DNA of 64,000 nucleotides from assembly GCA_022495995.1 (NCBI GenBank), contig JAFEMH010002504.1:154501-218500 (forward strand), given 5' to 3'. A program made the translations under genes and the position numbers. Shown piece after piece: positions 44,438-55,944 of the stretch. The DNA is from Adenophora triphylla var. japonica. Taxonomy: Eukaryota > Streptophyta > Magnoliopsida > Asterales > Campanulaceae. A model generated the notes under the pieces. It was not told the DNA's origin and made no database searches. It saw only the letters and a list, made by a program, of their open reading frames with translations. Position 1 is the stretch's first letter; each line of letters starts with the position of its first letter.

Positions 44438-45988
44438 TCACCGTAGATGATGGTAAGGTCTGTTCCTTGGACGAACTTTACACACTGGTGGATGGTGGAT
44501 GCCACCCCCATTGATCTGGTGTAGCCAAGGGCGTCCCAAGATGGCAGTGAATGTGATCGGGATGTCGATGAGTTGGAAGTCGGTCGGGACCATCTGCTTT
44601 CCGAACCACAGGTTCAGGGTGGCTATTCCCAAGACTGAGCGAGACGTTGAGTCGTATGCTTTGATTGTCTGAGTTGAGGGTTTCAGATCAGTTGTCTTGA
44701 TCCCTAGAAAATCCATCATTTTGGATGGAAGGACGTTCATGGCTGATCCCCCATCTACCAAAACCCGAGGGAGGCGGCGCTCGTCAAGTTGAACTGTTAT
44801 GTAGAGAGGCTCGTTGTGATCAGCCCCAAATTTCGGGAGGTCGAGCTCCGTGAAAGTGATGATGTTGTTGTAATGAACGTTGCCGATCATCTGAACCGCT
44901 TCATCTAGTGTCACGGTGATGGGCACCATGGTCTGGGCCAGGCTTTCTTCCAGCTTGAGTTTGTGCGGGTAAGAGGAAGTAAGTAAGGACCGGAGTGAAA
45001 TGTTAGCCTGAGTACGCTTCAGCTGAGTTAAGACAGGATCTTCAATCTTTAGGTCAAGAGTTTCGGCTTCTTTGGCGTAGGGCCCCTTTTTAGTTCGAGG
45101 CTCAGGCATGGCTGGCCTTTTGTCTGCCCGTGGAGGATTCGTCGGGATTTGACCGGAACATGTTAGTACGTTCACCTCTGGCTTTGCTGCTTGGCTTGTC
45201 TCTCTTATTTCTGTAATGAGAGGGCCTTGGTTGGCGTAGGGCCATGCTTCGCATTTTAGTTCGTTCACTGTTATTGCTTTCGTTGAAGCGTCAACGGTGG
45301 CTTTGAGATCTTCCCAAGACAGGGGTTGGGGTATCTGGACCCTCGGGCCGTCGGTAGCGGTGCAGAGCTCATCCCAGCTGATCACGGAGCAGACGTTGTC
45401 GTGGTCTTGTGCAGAGCTAGGCTGAGGAGATTTGCTGGAGTAGATTACGTAGTAGTCAAACTTTCCTGATGGTTCTCCAAGGGTTCCGACTGTGGGGTTG
45501 CCAGCTTCGTATCTCTTCTTCAGTTTTTGTTGAGAGGAGGGTTTCTTCTTTCTTCGAGGGTGATCCTCGTTCAGTTCATCTTGGAATTCCATTTCCAGAT
45601 AAGCGGTACAATCGCAGACGTCCCACCAGATGTGTTCATTGTTCTGCGGTGGTATCGGGACCTCAGGATGTTGACCGGACATGTCTTCCCCCGGGGGGTC
45701 TTGTGGCTTTATGTCGTAGCTGCATGCCTCGTACGAGGGCAACAGATTGACTTCTGGGAGACAATGAGGGACGTTAGGAGCTGCGGGAGCGGGCATGTCT
45801 TTGGGGGTCCCTAGTGGTTGGGGGATGGCTAATGTTCCGAAGTGGTGGATGGCACCTTCGATCTAGGCTTGTTGTTCGCCTTGGCGTTTTTCGAGGGCTA
45901 TGACGGTTTGCCATACCTCTTCCATTGTCGGGAAGTTTCTCGGGGGTAAGGGCTCGTTTTCCTCGTTGTTATCCACTGATCTGGCCAT
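44438..45988 (-). pseudogene. Gag remnant and aspartic protease of D
   Basis: The frame opens at ATG 45988-45986, with one TAG at 45863-45865 (probably from CAG). The N-terminal part is Pro/Glu-rich, with no recognisable capsid or zinc knuckle. The protease near 44760 reads LVDGGSAMNVLP, the Tat form of the D-S/T-G active site, followed by LGRPWLHQ, after which the frame shifts. The gag is much shorter than expected for Tat elements (which usually have a capsid of several hundred residues), so an internal deletion is likely. Confidence 0.75.
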
Positions 45989-47309
45989 GGGGAGTTGACG
46001 AACTGCCCTAGTGGCTGTGCTGGGAAGAATGTTGGACCTTGCGGCTTTGACACTGGGAGAATAATTCCCGAGTACTCTCGATCACTCTCGGTTCACTGGA
46101 GGGGGTGACGGGTAAGGTTTAGACATGGGAAGGCCTTTTGGATAAAAAGGGGGAAAAGCTCACGTGCATGCAGTTTCCGCTTTTATTTATTTATTTATTT
46201 ATTTTTTAGTTGTTTTAATTTACTTAAAAAAGTGTTTTCTCAGAATCCTAGGTAGGTTGGAAAAGATTGCTCTTTTTTTCGCAACTATGCTAGATCCTGG
46301 GTCAGTGGAGACCATCTGTGCGGCTATAAGCCCCTCGTTTTGCACCTGTATTTCGACATCCCGGGGTGGACAGCCCCGGGCGAGGGTCCTATAGGGCAAG
46401 CGGTTTCCACCGGCCTAAAAGAAAAATCGAACCTAAGGACCGAGCCTGTCATGTTCGTTTTAATGCGTTAGCCATGTGAATAGTGAGCCGAGCCGGCACC
46501 TGAGTCAAGATCTGGTCGAGAGTTCGGCATGACCTCTCTTTACCTTGCTTGCGCAAGGGATCTGTGACGTTAGGCGTTGGCTGGGTCATATCGTCATGGC
46601 TGACGTATTAAAGGCTTGATGACGTGGTGTCATGTAGGCATGGATGTATATCCGGGACGGAACATCGTCTGGGTGTAGCTTCGAAAATCAAGATCAGGTC
46701 AAGATTTTAGCATGACCTTTCATCACTTTGCTTGCGCAAGGGATCTTGAGTTCCGAGCTTCGACTCAAAAAATGGCCGGCATGGGATATGCATCCAGGCT
46801 GTATGACACGGACTGGGTAAAAACCAACCGAGTCTGGACAGAGTGTGACTCAAGCATGCATGGTTGACACTGGCTAGGATGGGATGTTTGGAATGATCCC
46901 GTGCGCATCCAAGAGGCCTAGGAAGACCAAACGGACTGCAACTGAGACCACCCCGTGTTGAGGGTTGTAGTGTGCGGTGTATCCGAGGCAGCAGTGCGCG
47001 TAGCGTGTGATGTACCGAGGCAGCAGTGCGAGTAGAGTGCGGTGTACCGAGGCAGCAGTGCGAGTAGTATGCGGTCTCTAAAATTCTTTTTCTGAGTAAA
47101 ACAGAAGTTTTTGAAGAATTTTAAATGTATGTACACAGATGTATATTGATGCATTTTTTTTGTATTTTTATTTTTTTTTTTGTAAAATAAAAAAGTAAAG
47201 CACATGCACACACACACAATAGTTAAAGAAAGGGGTAAACTGAAAGTTTGACCCTCATCATCGTTTTAAAAATCTTTTGTTTTTGTTTAAAAGATTTTAA
47301 AACAAAACG
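45989..47309 (-). other. Leader of element D
   Basis: About 1.3 kb between primer site and gag. No ORF is supported. It contains two diverged copies of a block ending TTGCTTGCGCAAGGGATCT (46549 and 46732 regions) and about three tandem units of 36 bp with GTACCGAGGCAGCAGTGCG at 46970-47075. Confidence 0.6.
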
Positions 47310-47327
47310 TCCCCAGCAGAGTCGCCA
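47310..47327 (-). promoter_or_regulatory. Primer binding site of D (tRNA-Arg type)
   Basis: TGGCGACTCTGCTGGGGA on the minus strand, 2 bp from the LTR at 47330. This form is typical of Tat/Ogre elements, which are primed by tRNA-Arg. Confidence 0.85.
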
Positions 47328-47329
47328 AC

Positions 47330-48639
47330 TGAAATTACCCGGATCCGAGAGGCGCAGCGATTGCGCCCCGGCATCTGGCATTCCGTTTTTTGCGTTGGTC
47401 GGTGGAGGTGTCTCGCTGTGTTTTTGCTTTGTAGAGTCGCCACGCCGTTTTGATTAAGCCCAAAACATTGAGAAAAGGCATCAGTTTAAAAAAAACTGTT
47501 TTTGTGTGATGAGATTTTGAGTTCGGAGGTCAGGTTACTCCTCGGGAAGAGAATATTAGAATATTAGAGCTCACCCGAGTTGCCTCGTAAAAATGAGTCT
47601 TTCGGTACCCCTTCTTTCTTTAAATGTTGTGTGTATGTGCTTTTAAAAATGCATGATGTATCGGATGTCTACATTGTACACTACGTATTGAAATGTATTG
47701 AAATAGTAATGGAAGGAAGCCTTACTAATATTGGTTCGTGTCTGTCTTTCGCTGGGAAATAGTGTTTGAGGATGGAATAGTGTTCCGGGACGGACTGAGA
47801 CGGACCGAGATTGCTTCGGGATGTGCCGGTTGTCTGCGGACAAAGGTTCGGCGTGCCTCGGGATTGTTAGGTGTGCACTCTGGCAGAGTTTTGGCGTGCA
47901 TTGGGATCGCAGGGATCGTTGGCTGGATTCGAGCAGAGGTTCGGCGAGCGTTGGGATCGTCGGTTGCGTTCGGGCAGAGTTTCGGCGTGCGTCGGAATCG
48001 TCGGTTTGGCTCGGAAAGGGCCGGGACGCCTCGGGAAGGACCAGGCAAGGCTTCGAAGTACCACGAGGGGCCTCAGAATACCTCGAGAGTGCCTCGGGGA
48101 AGCGCGGGAGCGTCTCGGGAGCGCTCAATAGGGCTTCGGAGCACCGCGAGGGAGCTCGGAAGGCCCCGGAAGGAACCGAAAGGGACCGGGAGTGCCCCGA
48201 GGGGTCTTAGAAGGGAAGCCAGAAGGCTTAGGGAGAGAGGAGAAGAGGGAGATGTGAAAAATGAGGGAGGGAGAGCCCTCTATTTATAGTTTTGAAAAAC
48301 GTGCAAGAAGGTCCGTACGGACCTTCCATGAAATCCAAAATTTTAGTTTTTCCAGATTTGAGTGAATAATGTGGACTTTAAGAGGATTTTGTAATAATTA
48401 TGCCTGGATGCAAAGAGGTCCGTACGGACCTTCTGTGCTTTTCCAAATTTTCCAAAATTCCTAAAAAGTCCTTTTGTGTTTTTTTTTGTCCCAGAAAGGC
48501 CCCCCCCCCTTGGTTTGGTTGGTGGTTTTTTGGGTTTTTGAGGGATTTTGAGGGTTACGGGTGTTCGAACTGCGTTTGCGTGAGTCTGCGGTGTTTTCCA
48601 TGCATTCGGAAGAGAGTGATCCAGATTGGGGTACTTACC
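47330..48639 (-). repeat. 5' LTR of D
   Basis: 1310 bp, the partner of 16888-18185. The TATA box (minus) is at 48281-48288. Palindromes AGGTCCGTACGGACC(T/C) lie at 48308-48325 and 48416-48431, the first 20 bp upstream of the TATA box. The terminal A of the plus-strand CA end is mutated to C at 48639. The target duplication GAAGC follows at 48640-48644. Confidence 0.93.
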
Positions 48640-48644
48640 GAAGC
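48640..48644. repeat. Target-site duplication of D, right copy
   Basis: GAAGC, identical to 16883-16887. Confidence 0.9.
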
Positions 48645-48766
48645 GCCGTATTTCTTTAATCATTGCTTATTTTGGCGTTTGGAAAACTGCCTCGAAAACA
48701 GCTTCGCCTCATTAATTGTGAGGGAACTGTTTGAAACCCTTCTTTTCCAATTTAATTAAGGAAAGA

Positions 48767-48774
48767 TATAAAAG
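48767..48774 (+). promoter_or_regulatory. TATA box of the antisense gene of F
   Basis: TATAAAAG, 202 bp upstream of the start codon, in plus orientation and outside any LTR. Confidence 0.55.
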
Positions 48775-50013
48775 GGAAAAACCTTTTCCTTTTTGAATTT
48801 TTACAATCTCCAAGCTTTAAATATTCCCAGCAAGAGCAGCGACGCAGCAACTGGTATCCTCCCCAAAGTCGAACCTTCGTCCCTTGCAATAAACCTTCTT
48901 CGTCAAAATCGACTAAGGTACCCCTCTTATTTCCTTGCTTTTAGGTTTAATTTCTGCTTTTCCTTTGATTCTACCATGGCTAGGACCTTTAGTAGTGAAC
49001 CTGGAGCTTGGTATGGCTATTATGCTACGAACCGTAGAGTATACAAATGTCTAGGTGGAATGTGGAAGGAGATGTCCATTGATGAGTGCGTTATCATTCT
49101 GACTAGGTGGGGGATGCGATTTAGCGAACTTGAGCTTCCTGTAGGAGATGAATTAGGTGCCTTGGTTATTGATGACCCAAGAATCGTAGGTTTCCACCTT
49201 TTTCATGAACTGCTTGATCACTTGGTGTTATGTTACATTAGAGGACCCCAAAAACCCTCTTTCCTTAGGAATAGTCAAGGCTTCCAGGGGAATCTAGGTC
49301 GCCCTTAAGTAAGTCGCATGAGTCTGTATCTAGGACTGATTCCCCTGTTTCTTCTTCTTTAGATATGTCGACCCAGGCATCAGCGAGCTCTTCCTCAGGC
49401 AGGATCGTGGATGCATTCTGCTCGAATGCTGTGCCAGGTCGCAATGAGAGGGGGTATGTGGCCCCTAGGCCGGAATCTGGTAAGAAAGGAGTTGATTCAA
49501 GGATGGAGCACCTCCACAGCTTTTTTGAAGTGAGCAAACAAGATTATCAACTCACTCATGTCACTCCTAGGGAGAAGAAGGCCCATGGATGGGAGCATTG
49601 GGCATTGAACACCAAGAGAGTGGCCTTCTTCTATGGCCAGTTTGAAGCTGGGTTAAGACTCCCACTTGACCCCTTTATTTGTGAGTTTTTGGAGTGCATG
49701 AATGCTGTCCTGATGCAGATAGGAGCCAACTCTGTGAGGGTCTTGATTTGTTTTGCAATGGTGTGTCGTTTCATAGGTTATGAGCCTTGTATGAAGGTTT
49801 TTAAGGAGTTCTTCAAGGTGGTTTTTGATAAGAGAACTCTAGGGTATAGTACTCCAACTAAGACTAAGGCCCCCAAGCTGTTTGTCAACTTGCCTGATAA
49901 AGTGACGGGCTGGAATACTCATATGATCTTGGTCGAAAGTCGATCTGGCTGGGAATTCTCTCTCCCCAATGAGGAATCAAGGGAGCTGACGGAGGAGGAA
50001 TATTGGGCTCCTG

Positions 50014-50018
50014 ACTGG
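50014..50018. repeat. Target-site duplication of G, left copy
   Basis: ACTGG, matching 58591-58595 on the other side of G. Removing G and one copy restores an open frame in the F antisense gene. Confidence 0.95.
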
Positions 50019-51442
50019 TGTAAGTACCCCAATCCAATTTGCAACCCTTTATAGGTGCCTTTTAATGTAATAAAATTGCACTAGGGGCATTTTGGTAAAT
50101 TTCCGGTCCATTCCGAGACTTCCGGGAACTTTTTATAAGTTTTTTGCGAAGGAAGTACTTTTAATTTTTTTCTCCAGGCAAAAGGACCTATAAAGAATTA
50201 TTCATTTTGGACCTAGGAGGAATTATCCTGGAATGTTCCAGAACAGGTCTTTGGCGCCAGAAACGGTTATTGTCTTGTCTCGTCGTGCGACACAACGAGC
50301 CATGGAAAACACAACCGTTAAGTCGTGCGACACAACTGGCCACTCATTAGCAGGTTATAAATAAGACCCTCCCCCTCTCATTTCTAGATCCCTTCCAGCC
50401 TCCCTAAGGTTACTCTGCCAAAATATGCCCAGAAGCTAGTCTCTCTCCTAAAACACACACAACACACACCAATTCCCTCCAATTCTCTCATCTCTCATTC
50501 ACATTCCATTCTCTCCCTCCCATACACTTCACACACATTGGAGATCCAAGTCTCCTATCCTCTCCGGTTTCTAAACCCACATCTGCAGCTGAATCGAAGG
50601 TCCCTACACCTAACTTGGTGTAGAGATTGTGGATCTTCAAGGGTAACGAATTCCCTTCCTCCATATCTCTCTTCTATTTGCTCTTCTCATAATTCATGCA
50701 ATTTTTACTCATTTGACTTGATAATTAGGCTCCATCTGCACTAATTGTTAAGTTACAATTGCACTCTCTATGTTTAAATCACATTGTTTTGTATCATTTC
50801 ATGCTTATGAGTTAATTTGGTGTAATTGTGACTTGTTCATCAAGGGAGTGTGGATCTCTCCATATCCACACCCACTTGATCAATTGGACGTTGATTCATG
50901 TGTTTCTTGAGCTAAATTGCTGATATAATTCAATCTGGATAGGTCTCAGTTCATTCTGTGTTTAATTCTGTAAGGTTTTTGCATGTTGGCGTCCTGTGTC
51001 ACGCGACACAACCTGCCAGGCTGAGTCCTGTGTCACGCGACACAACTAGCCAAGCAGATCCTGTGTCACACGACACATCTTGCCACTTTGCAAAAGCTCC
51101 TTTTCCAATTGTAATCTGTTCTTAGATATGTAACTGGGATGTGGCCCCCCTTTGTATCAAGTGGCTCACAAGTTGTAGTTCCTCAGTTTATTAATAAAAC
51201 AAAGCATTAAAATGCATTTCATCATATATTATGTCTCACACATTTGCACACACTTATTGAATGATTTTGGATGTTGAACATAGAAAGACTCGTTTATGAG
51301 GCGTGTTGGGTGAACTCTCGGTTCTTCACAACACATAATCTTACCCCCGAACCCATTTTCTCTTTTCAAAAAGGTTTTCAAAGTTTCCTTTAAAACGGTG
51401 TGACGACTCCCATTTAAATTTTTTTCGGCGAGTGTACATTCA
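50019..51442 (+). repeat. 5' LTR of G
   Basis: 1424 bp. The TATA box TATAAATA is at 50356-50363. GTCG-TG-CGAC palindromes are at 50282-50291 and 50322-50331, the second 24 bp upstream of the TATA box. Three downstream copies of TGTGTC-ACGC-GACACA type lie at about 50995-51010, 51030-51045 and 51062-51077 (the last with one change). Confidence 0.93.
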
Positions 51443-51443
51443 G

Positions 51444-51461
51444 TGGCGGCTCCGCTTGGGA
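51444..51461 (+). promoter_or_regulatory. Primer binding site of G
   Basis: TGGCGGCTCCGCTTGGGA, one base after the LTR end. It resembles the D primer site (TGGCGACTCTGCTGGGGA) and is probably also complementary to a tRNA-Arg-like species. Confidence 0.75.
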
Positions 51462-54312
51462 CACATTTGAAACTTGTTTTCAAAATAAGAGGGTCAAGCT
51501 TTCGTTCTTATTTAACATCCTTATCATTCATTTGTCGTGTGCTTTGTTGTGTGACTTTTATGTGTACATGTGCTTTGCTTGCATTGTTTGCTTTGTTCTA
51601 TGTTTTGGTTCTTGCTTTGATGTTCTGAAGGGGGCCATGATATATGTGTTTGCAATGCTTGGAGGCCGGGAAATTGTTCCTATTTTGGTTCTGGAAAGCT
51701 GGCCTGCTTAGTCGTGCGACACAACCAGCCAGGTCTGTCCTGTGTCATGCGACAGAACTGGCCAGTTTGCAGAATTGTTCAAGTTTTGATTCAGGACTGT
51801 CCTTTGATCAGTTTGTGACTGTTGCTTATTGTACCCTGTTGGATTCTAGGGTGTGAGTGGTATTTTCTTTATTAATTTTGCTTCAAAATAAATAAAAAAT
51901 CCAAAAAATCATTTTCACAAATAACGGAATATAGTCACCCGCACACTACATCACTAGATCTAGAACCATTTGGTGCGATTGACGGCATCGCGGACGGTGA
52001 TATATGTCGCCTACGTTTGAGCGCCTAATATCAATCCTTTCCCCCTAGTGCATCATAGGTGGAACCACACTCTTTTAAGCTTACCCAACGGTTGGTTTTT
52101 TTGACACAACATTTTCAAAATGTACTAAAATGAATTGTTTCAAAACTAATAATAGACTTTCATACCTATCCCAAAACCTAGCACGTGTGGGCATGTTGCC
52201 AATGCAACATGGTTTCATGTAAGGACATGTCTCTCTCACGACATGTTCTAACAAGAGATCATGTCGCTTTGTCAACGTGCACCGACGAGAGGTCATGCCG
52301 GATTTTTTCCTTGAATTTCTTCAGGAATACCCGTCATGCTGCCCAAATTTCTCCAGAAATTTGGACAGCTCTTCCGTCCCATAGATGCTTCGGTTTTATT
52401 TAGGTATTATTGCCTATTATTTGTTTTTTATCAATACATTTGGTATTTTTTTGGATGGTGTGTCCCTAGGTTCCCCCGAGGTTTAGATTGCAAAAATAAA
52501 GGTTTATCCTTTTCCAACCGTTCTTAGGATTTAAAAGACATCGATTTCTACTTGCACATTAATAAGATGCTTGCATGAGTACATCTCCTTCCATATTCTT
52601 CCCTCTCCCATACCTTCTCAAGGTTCTTTCCTCTACCACCTTATCAACCCCTATCCACCTATACAAGGTTATGGCAAGTTGGGTGCGTACTCCGGTCCCC
52701 GGCGCTCGTTTGGTTCGTATTCTCGAGGCAAAGGCAGTTCAAGTGTCCAAGTGATCTTTATCTAATTCAGAATCCGAGATGTCTGGTGCAGAAAAAGTGT
52801 TGGCTAGCCAGTCTGGAGTTTCTCACCCATCCGAAGTTGATGCAGTCAATCAGTCTTCGTAGGATCTAGAACGTCCCTTTTGAGTATCGAGTCTGTTATG
52901 TCCACTTTGGACTAGTCTTTTTTCTTTCAATAATAAAAATCTTTGTTTTTCTTCTTGCTAAACTCGAGACATCACTTGCACACCCATATTACACTTAATT
53001 GAAATGGTTTTATCCTAAATGATCACTTATGCTGCTCAATCACTAATGCATTGAATGATTAACATTTAAATTAGTCGGAATGAGAAAATTAATTGATATC
53101 CTTCTCAAATTGGGGCTCATCAGTTCCCCCATCTCGCATTTCATATGCTCACATCTCTTTCATCATACTCAGCATTTCGTTCGCTCAACGAATTTGCATT
53201 AATCTTTCTCAATCAAGTTTAAGCAAGCAATGAAGACTTAATTTCGTTTAGGTCATCCAGTAAGGATTGCAGCTGAAGTTTTTCACCATAGGAAAGCCAT
53301 TACCTCACCCTTACCAAACAATACCCCTTCATTTCAAGATCGGCATGTTTTGAAACCCGGTTTAGCCATCTCCAAAAGAAAGAGGGGCTATCCTTGAGGC
53401 TCCCATAACTCAAAAAAAAATTGACCGCCCCTAAGCTTAAAGAATGGCGGAATGCAAAGATCCACCCTAGGGACTAGCATAAGTTCTCTTTCAAAAAAAA
53501 GAAACAAGAGGAATGAAAAAGAGAGAAAAGAAAAAATCCTCGTCCCTAGTGATTCTCTCAAAGCAAAAAAAATAAATAAAGGATCTAGTTGTCTACTCAA
53601 AGGGAGTCTCAAAACAAATAAAGAGATAATATGGATTTCCCCTCGCCATTACCCTTCAACCAATCCCAAACCATCCTCTCGCTTTAGAGGATATTCCCAC
53701 TACCTTGATTAATCCCAAGCCATCCTCTCATTTTTTTAGAGGATACTCCCATTGCCCTTGCCATTAGCCAAAGTCAAGAATTGACCTCTCATTCTTAGAG
53801 GCAGTAAAGTTGCAATCACAATTCCCTCGCCTTAGAAATCTCAAACACATCCTTGAAAGCCAACCTCTCATCTTTAGAGGTTCAGTCAGCAAAAAAGCCC
53901 AGCCGACCTCTCATCTTAAGAGGTCATGATGTTCCAAATCACCCGATGGCCGACCGAAGCCCTAAAACCCAGCTACAGTTCCTACCGGATAGCAGTTTCA
54001 TTCTAATCTCATCAAAATCTAAATCAAATTAATGCTTCATTGCTTGCTTAAATCGGAACATCCCCCTCTTGGTTCAAGACCATCAATCAGAGATTATGCA
54101 AATCCAATTTATTTGACATTTCATGTGAGCATATTTCATTTCTTCTCCACAAAACACTTCCCGTGAATGCCTCACTGGGGCTTCGCATCTGTTTCTTTCA
54201 TTGACACTCCAAGGAGACATGTTATTCAACTCTCCAATTCTCGAGAAAAATCCTCAAAGGTTCTCAAAATATCGAATCTCCACATTCCTTCTCTTTCAAT
54301 CGGGACTTGCCC
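51462..54312 (+). other. 5' internal region of G
   Basis: Non-coding by inspection. Two more palindrome copies with GTCGTGCGACACAAC and TGTCATGCGACAG lie at 51711-51760. A Ser/Gly-rich open stretch at 52640-52860 may be a gag remnant. Repeats of CCTCTC..TTTAGAGG occur at 53670-53930. No reverse transcriptase, integrase or protease motif is found. Confidence 0.6.
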
Positions 54313-54375
54313 GAACTACGGTGACCTGAGCTCCTCACAATGAGGGGAACGTAGGCAACCAGAAATGGTCCGGTC
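54313..54375 (+). other. Structured module 1 of G
   Basis: GAACTACGGTGACCTGAGC, hairpin CCTCA / TGAGG, GGAACGTAGGCAACC, second hairpin ACCA / TGGT, then CCGGTC. It is a homologue of 6759-6829 in C. Confidence 0.78.
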
Positions 54376-55291
54376 ACAAACACATTCAAATATCAGAAAA
54401 TCCAGTCTCATCAAGGGTCGTCCCTATACACAAATCCTCTTTCCATCTTTCCAAATTTGATTCTTGATATCAGTTGGTTTTATCCTCGTGATTAATCAAA
54501 ATGTTTGTTCATATCAAGCTTAGGGGTTGAATAACCCGAACATTAATAAAGGGTTTTAAGCAGTCCTGTGATCATCATGAATAAGACAAGTTTTCAAATA
54601 TCTCGACAAGTCTTCTCTTTCTACATCATAGGAAAATAGAGCCAAACACTGTCTTTATGTCAGCAGAGGCTTCCATACACTTTTCCACACCTTGTGACGC
54701 TTATACTCTCTCAAAAGAGTCAAACCCAAAGCGAGTGTGTTACACAACATCGGGATTCATTCCCACTTTTCGAAAGATGTGCCCCTGCACGTATACATTT
54801 CTGAGTCTTGTCCAACGACTGATTGACTAAGGTTTGAAATGATGGGCTGCCTCCTTAGCCACATGATGATTATGTCTGCAATAGGGCTGCATTGGATCTC
54901 TTCAAGCCGAGGCTTCACCAAGTCACCTCGATCCACGTTGGGTGGGTTCTTCACTTTGCTACATGATGGATTTGCTCCTTATTGGATTCACTTCGGGATT
55001 GTTTTGCATTATCAACTGGGGCTTTGCCATGTCATCTCCTCAAAATTTGGGCTTCGCCTAGTCATCTCTTCAAGCTGGGGCTTTGCTAAGCCATTCTCTC
55101 AGGCTCTCCCGGATCAGTATTTTCCCAGGACATTCTCTGCATTCTCTTTGCTACTCGCGGTCCCAGCCAGCAATCTACTGGCTGCAATTTGCACTCTCCC
55201 GGGAGCATCCCCGACTTGCCTAGGCTGCACTATGTTATCCATACATTCCTCAATCATCATTCAGACACTTCTCAAATTCATGGGAGAGGGT
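54376..55291 (+). other. Central region of G between module 1 and the inverted repeat
   Basis: No gene is supported. A short series of GGGCTTTGCCATGTCATCTC-like blocks at 55010-55100 is degenerate tandem repetition; the 164-codon open frame over it is not treated as a gene. Confidence 0.5.
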
Positions 55292-55944
55292 TCGACCCGA
55301 AGAGATAAAGGAAACAAACCCAAAGGAAAATAAATGATAACTAGCTCTTTGCAATAAAGAATATGATGATTTGTAGCTTGAAAGAGATATGCGTTCATAC
55401 CTGTGCTGTGCTTACCTGTAGCTGCCGGAAGGACTGAGGCTCAATCTCCAAGCAAATAGTGCTTATCAGCTTCAGAGTCATCAAAAAGTCCATCAAAATG
55501 CCCGTGTTGGACGGTGAATAACCATCAAAATCCCGTGTTGGACGAAGATTCATCATCAAAAGCCTGTGTTGGACGAAGATTCATCATCAAAAGCCCGTGT
55601 TGGACGGCGAATCATCATCAAATGCCCGTGTTGGACGGAGAATAACCATCAAAATCCCGTGTTGGACGGTGGATCACCATCAAAATCTCGTGTGGGTGGC
55701 AAATCATCATCAAAATCCCGTGTTGGATAGAAAATCACCAACAGAGACCGTCCCCTGCACGGCAAACCAATAGCTCTTCATCATCATCAGTCGTAGCCTC
55801 AGTCCTTCCAGCAGCTACAGGTAAGCACAGCACAGGTATGAACGCATATCTTTTTCAAGCTACAAATCATCATATTCTTTATTGCAAAGCACTAGTTATC
55901 ATTTATTTTCCTTTGGGTTTGTTTCCTTTATCTCTTCAGGTCGA
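55292..55944. repeat. Large inverted repeat in G
   Basis: Arms 55292-55441 and 55795-55944 (about 150 bp each) are inverted copies with about four mismatches over the 130 bp I aligned. The 353-bp spacer holds about eight 30-bp tandem units with CCCGTGTTGGACGG. A transcript across it would form a long hairpin. Confidence 0.88.

Larger units (their letters stand above)
16888..48639 (-). mobile_element. Element D: complete Tat-type Ty3/gypsy retrotransposon (contains E)
   Basis: Two LTRs (16888-18185 and 47330-48639) in the same orientation flank a minus-strand gag-PR-RT-RH-aRH-IN polyprotein, a tRNA-Arg-like primer site, two plus-strand antisense genes and tail arrays. The whole is bounded by the 5-bp duplication GAAGC. 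Without E (13.7 kb) it is about 18 kb, in the size range of Ogre/Tat giants. The dual RNase H and the antisense ORFs between pol and the 3' LTR support a Tat assignment. Many stops make it defective. Confidence 0.93.

Noticed and set aside
54839..55333. 164-codon frame in G
   Set aside because: Composed of degenerate GGGCTTTGCC-type repeats, no domain; G shows no coding capacity.
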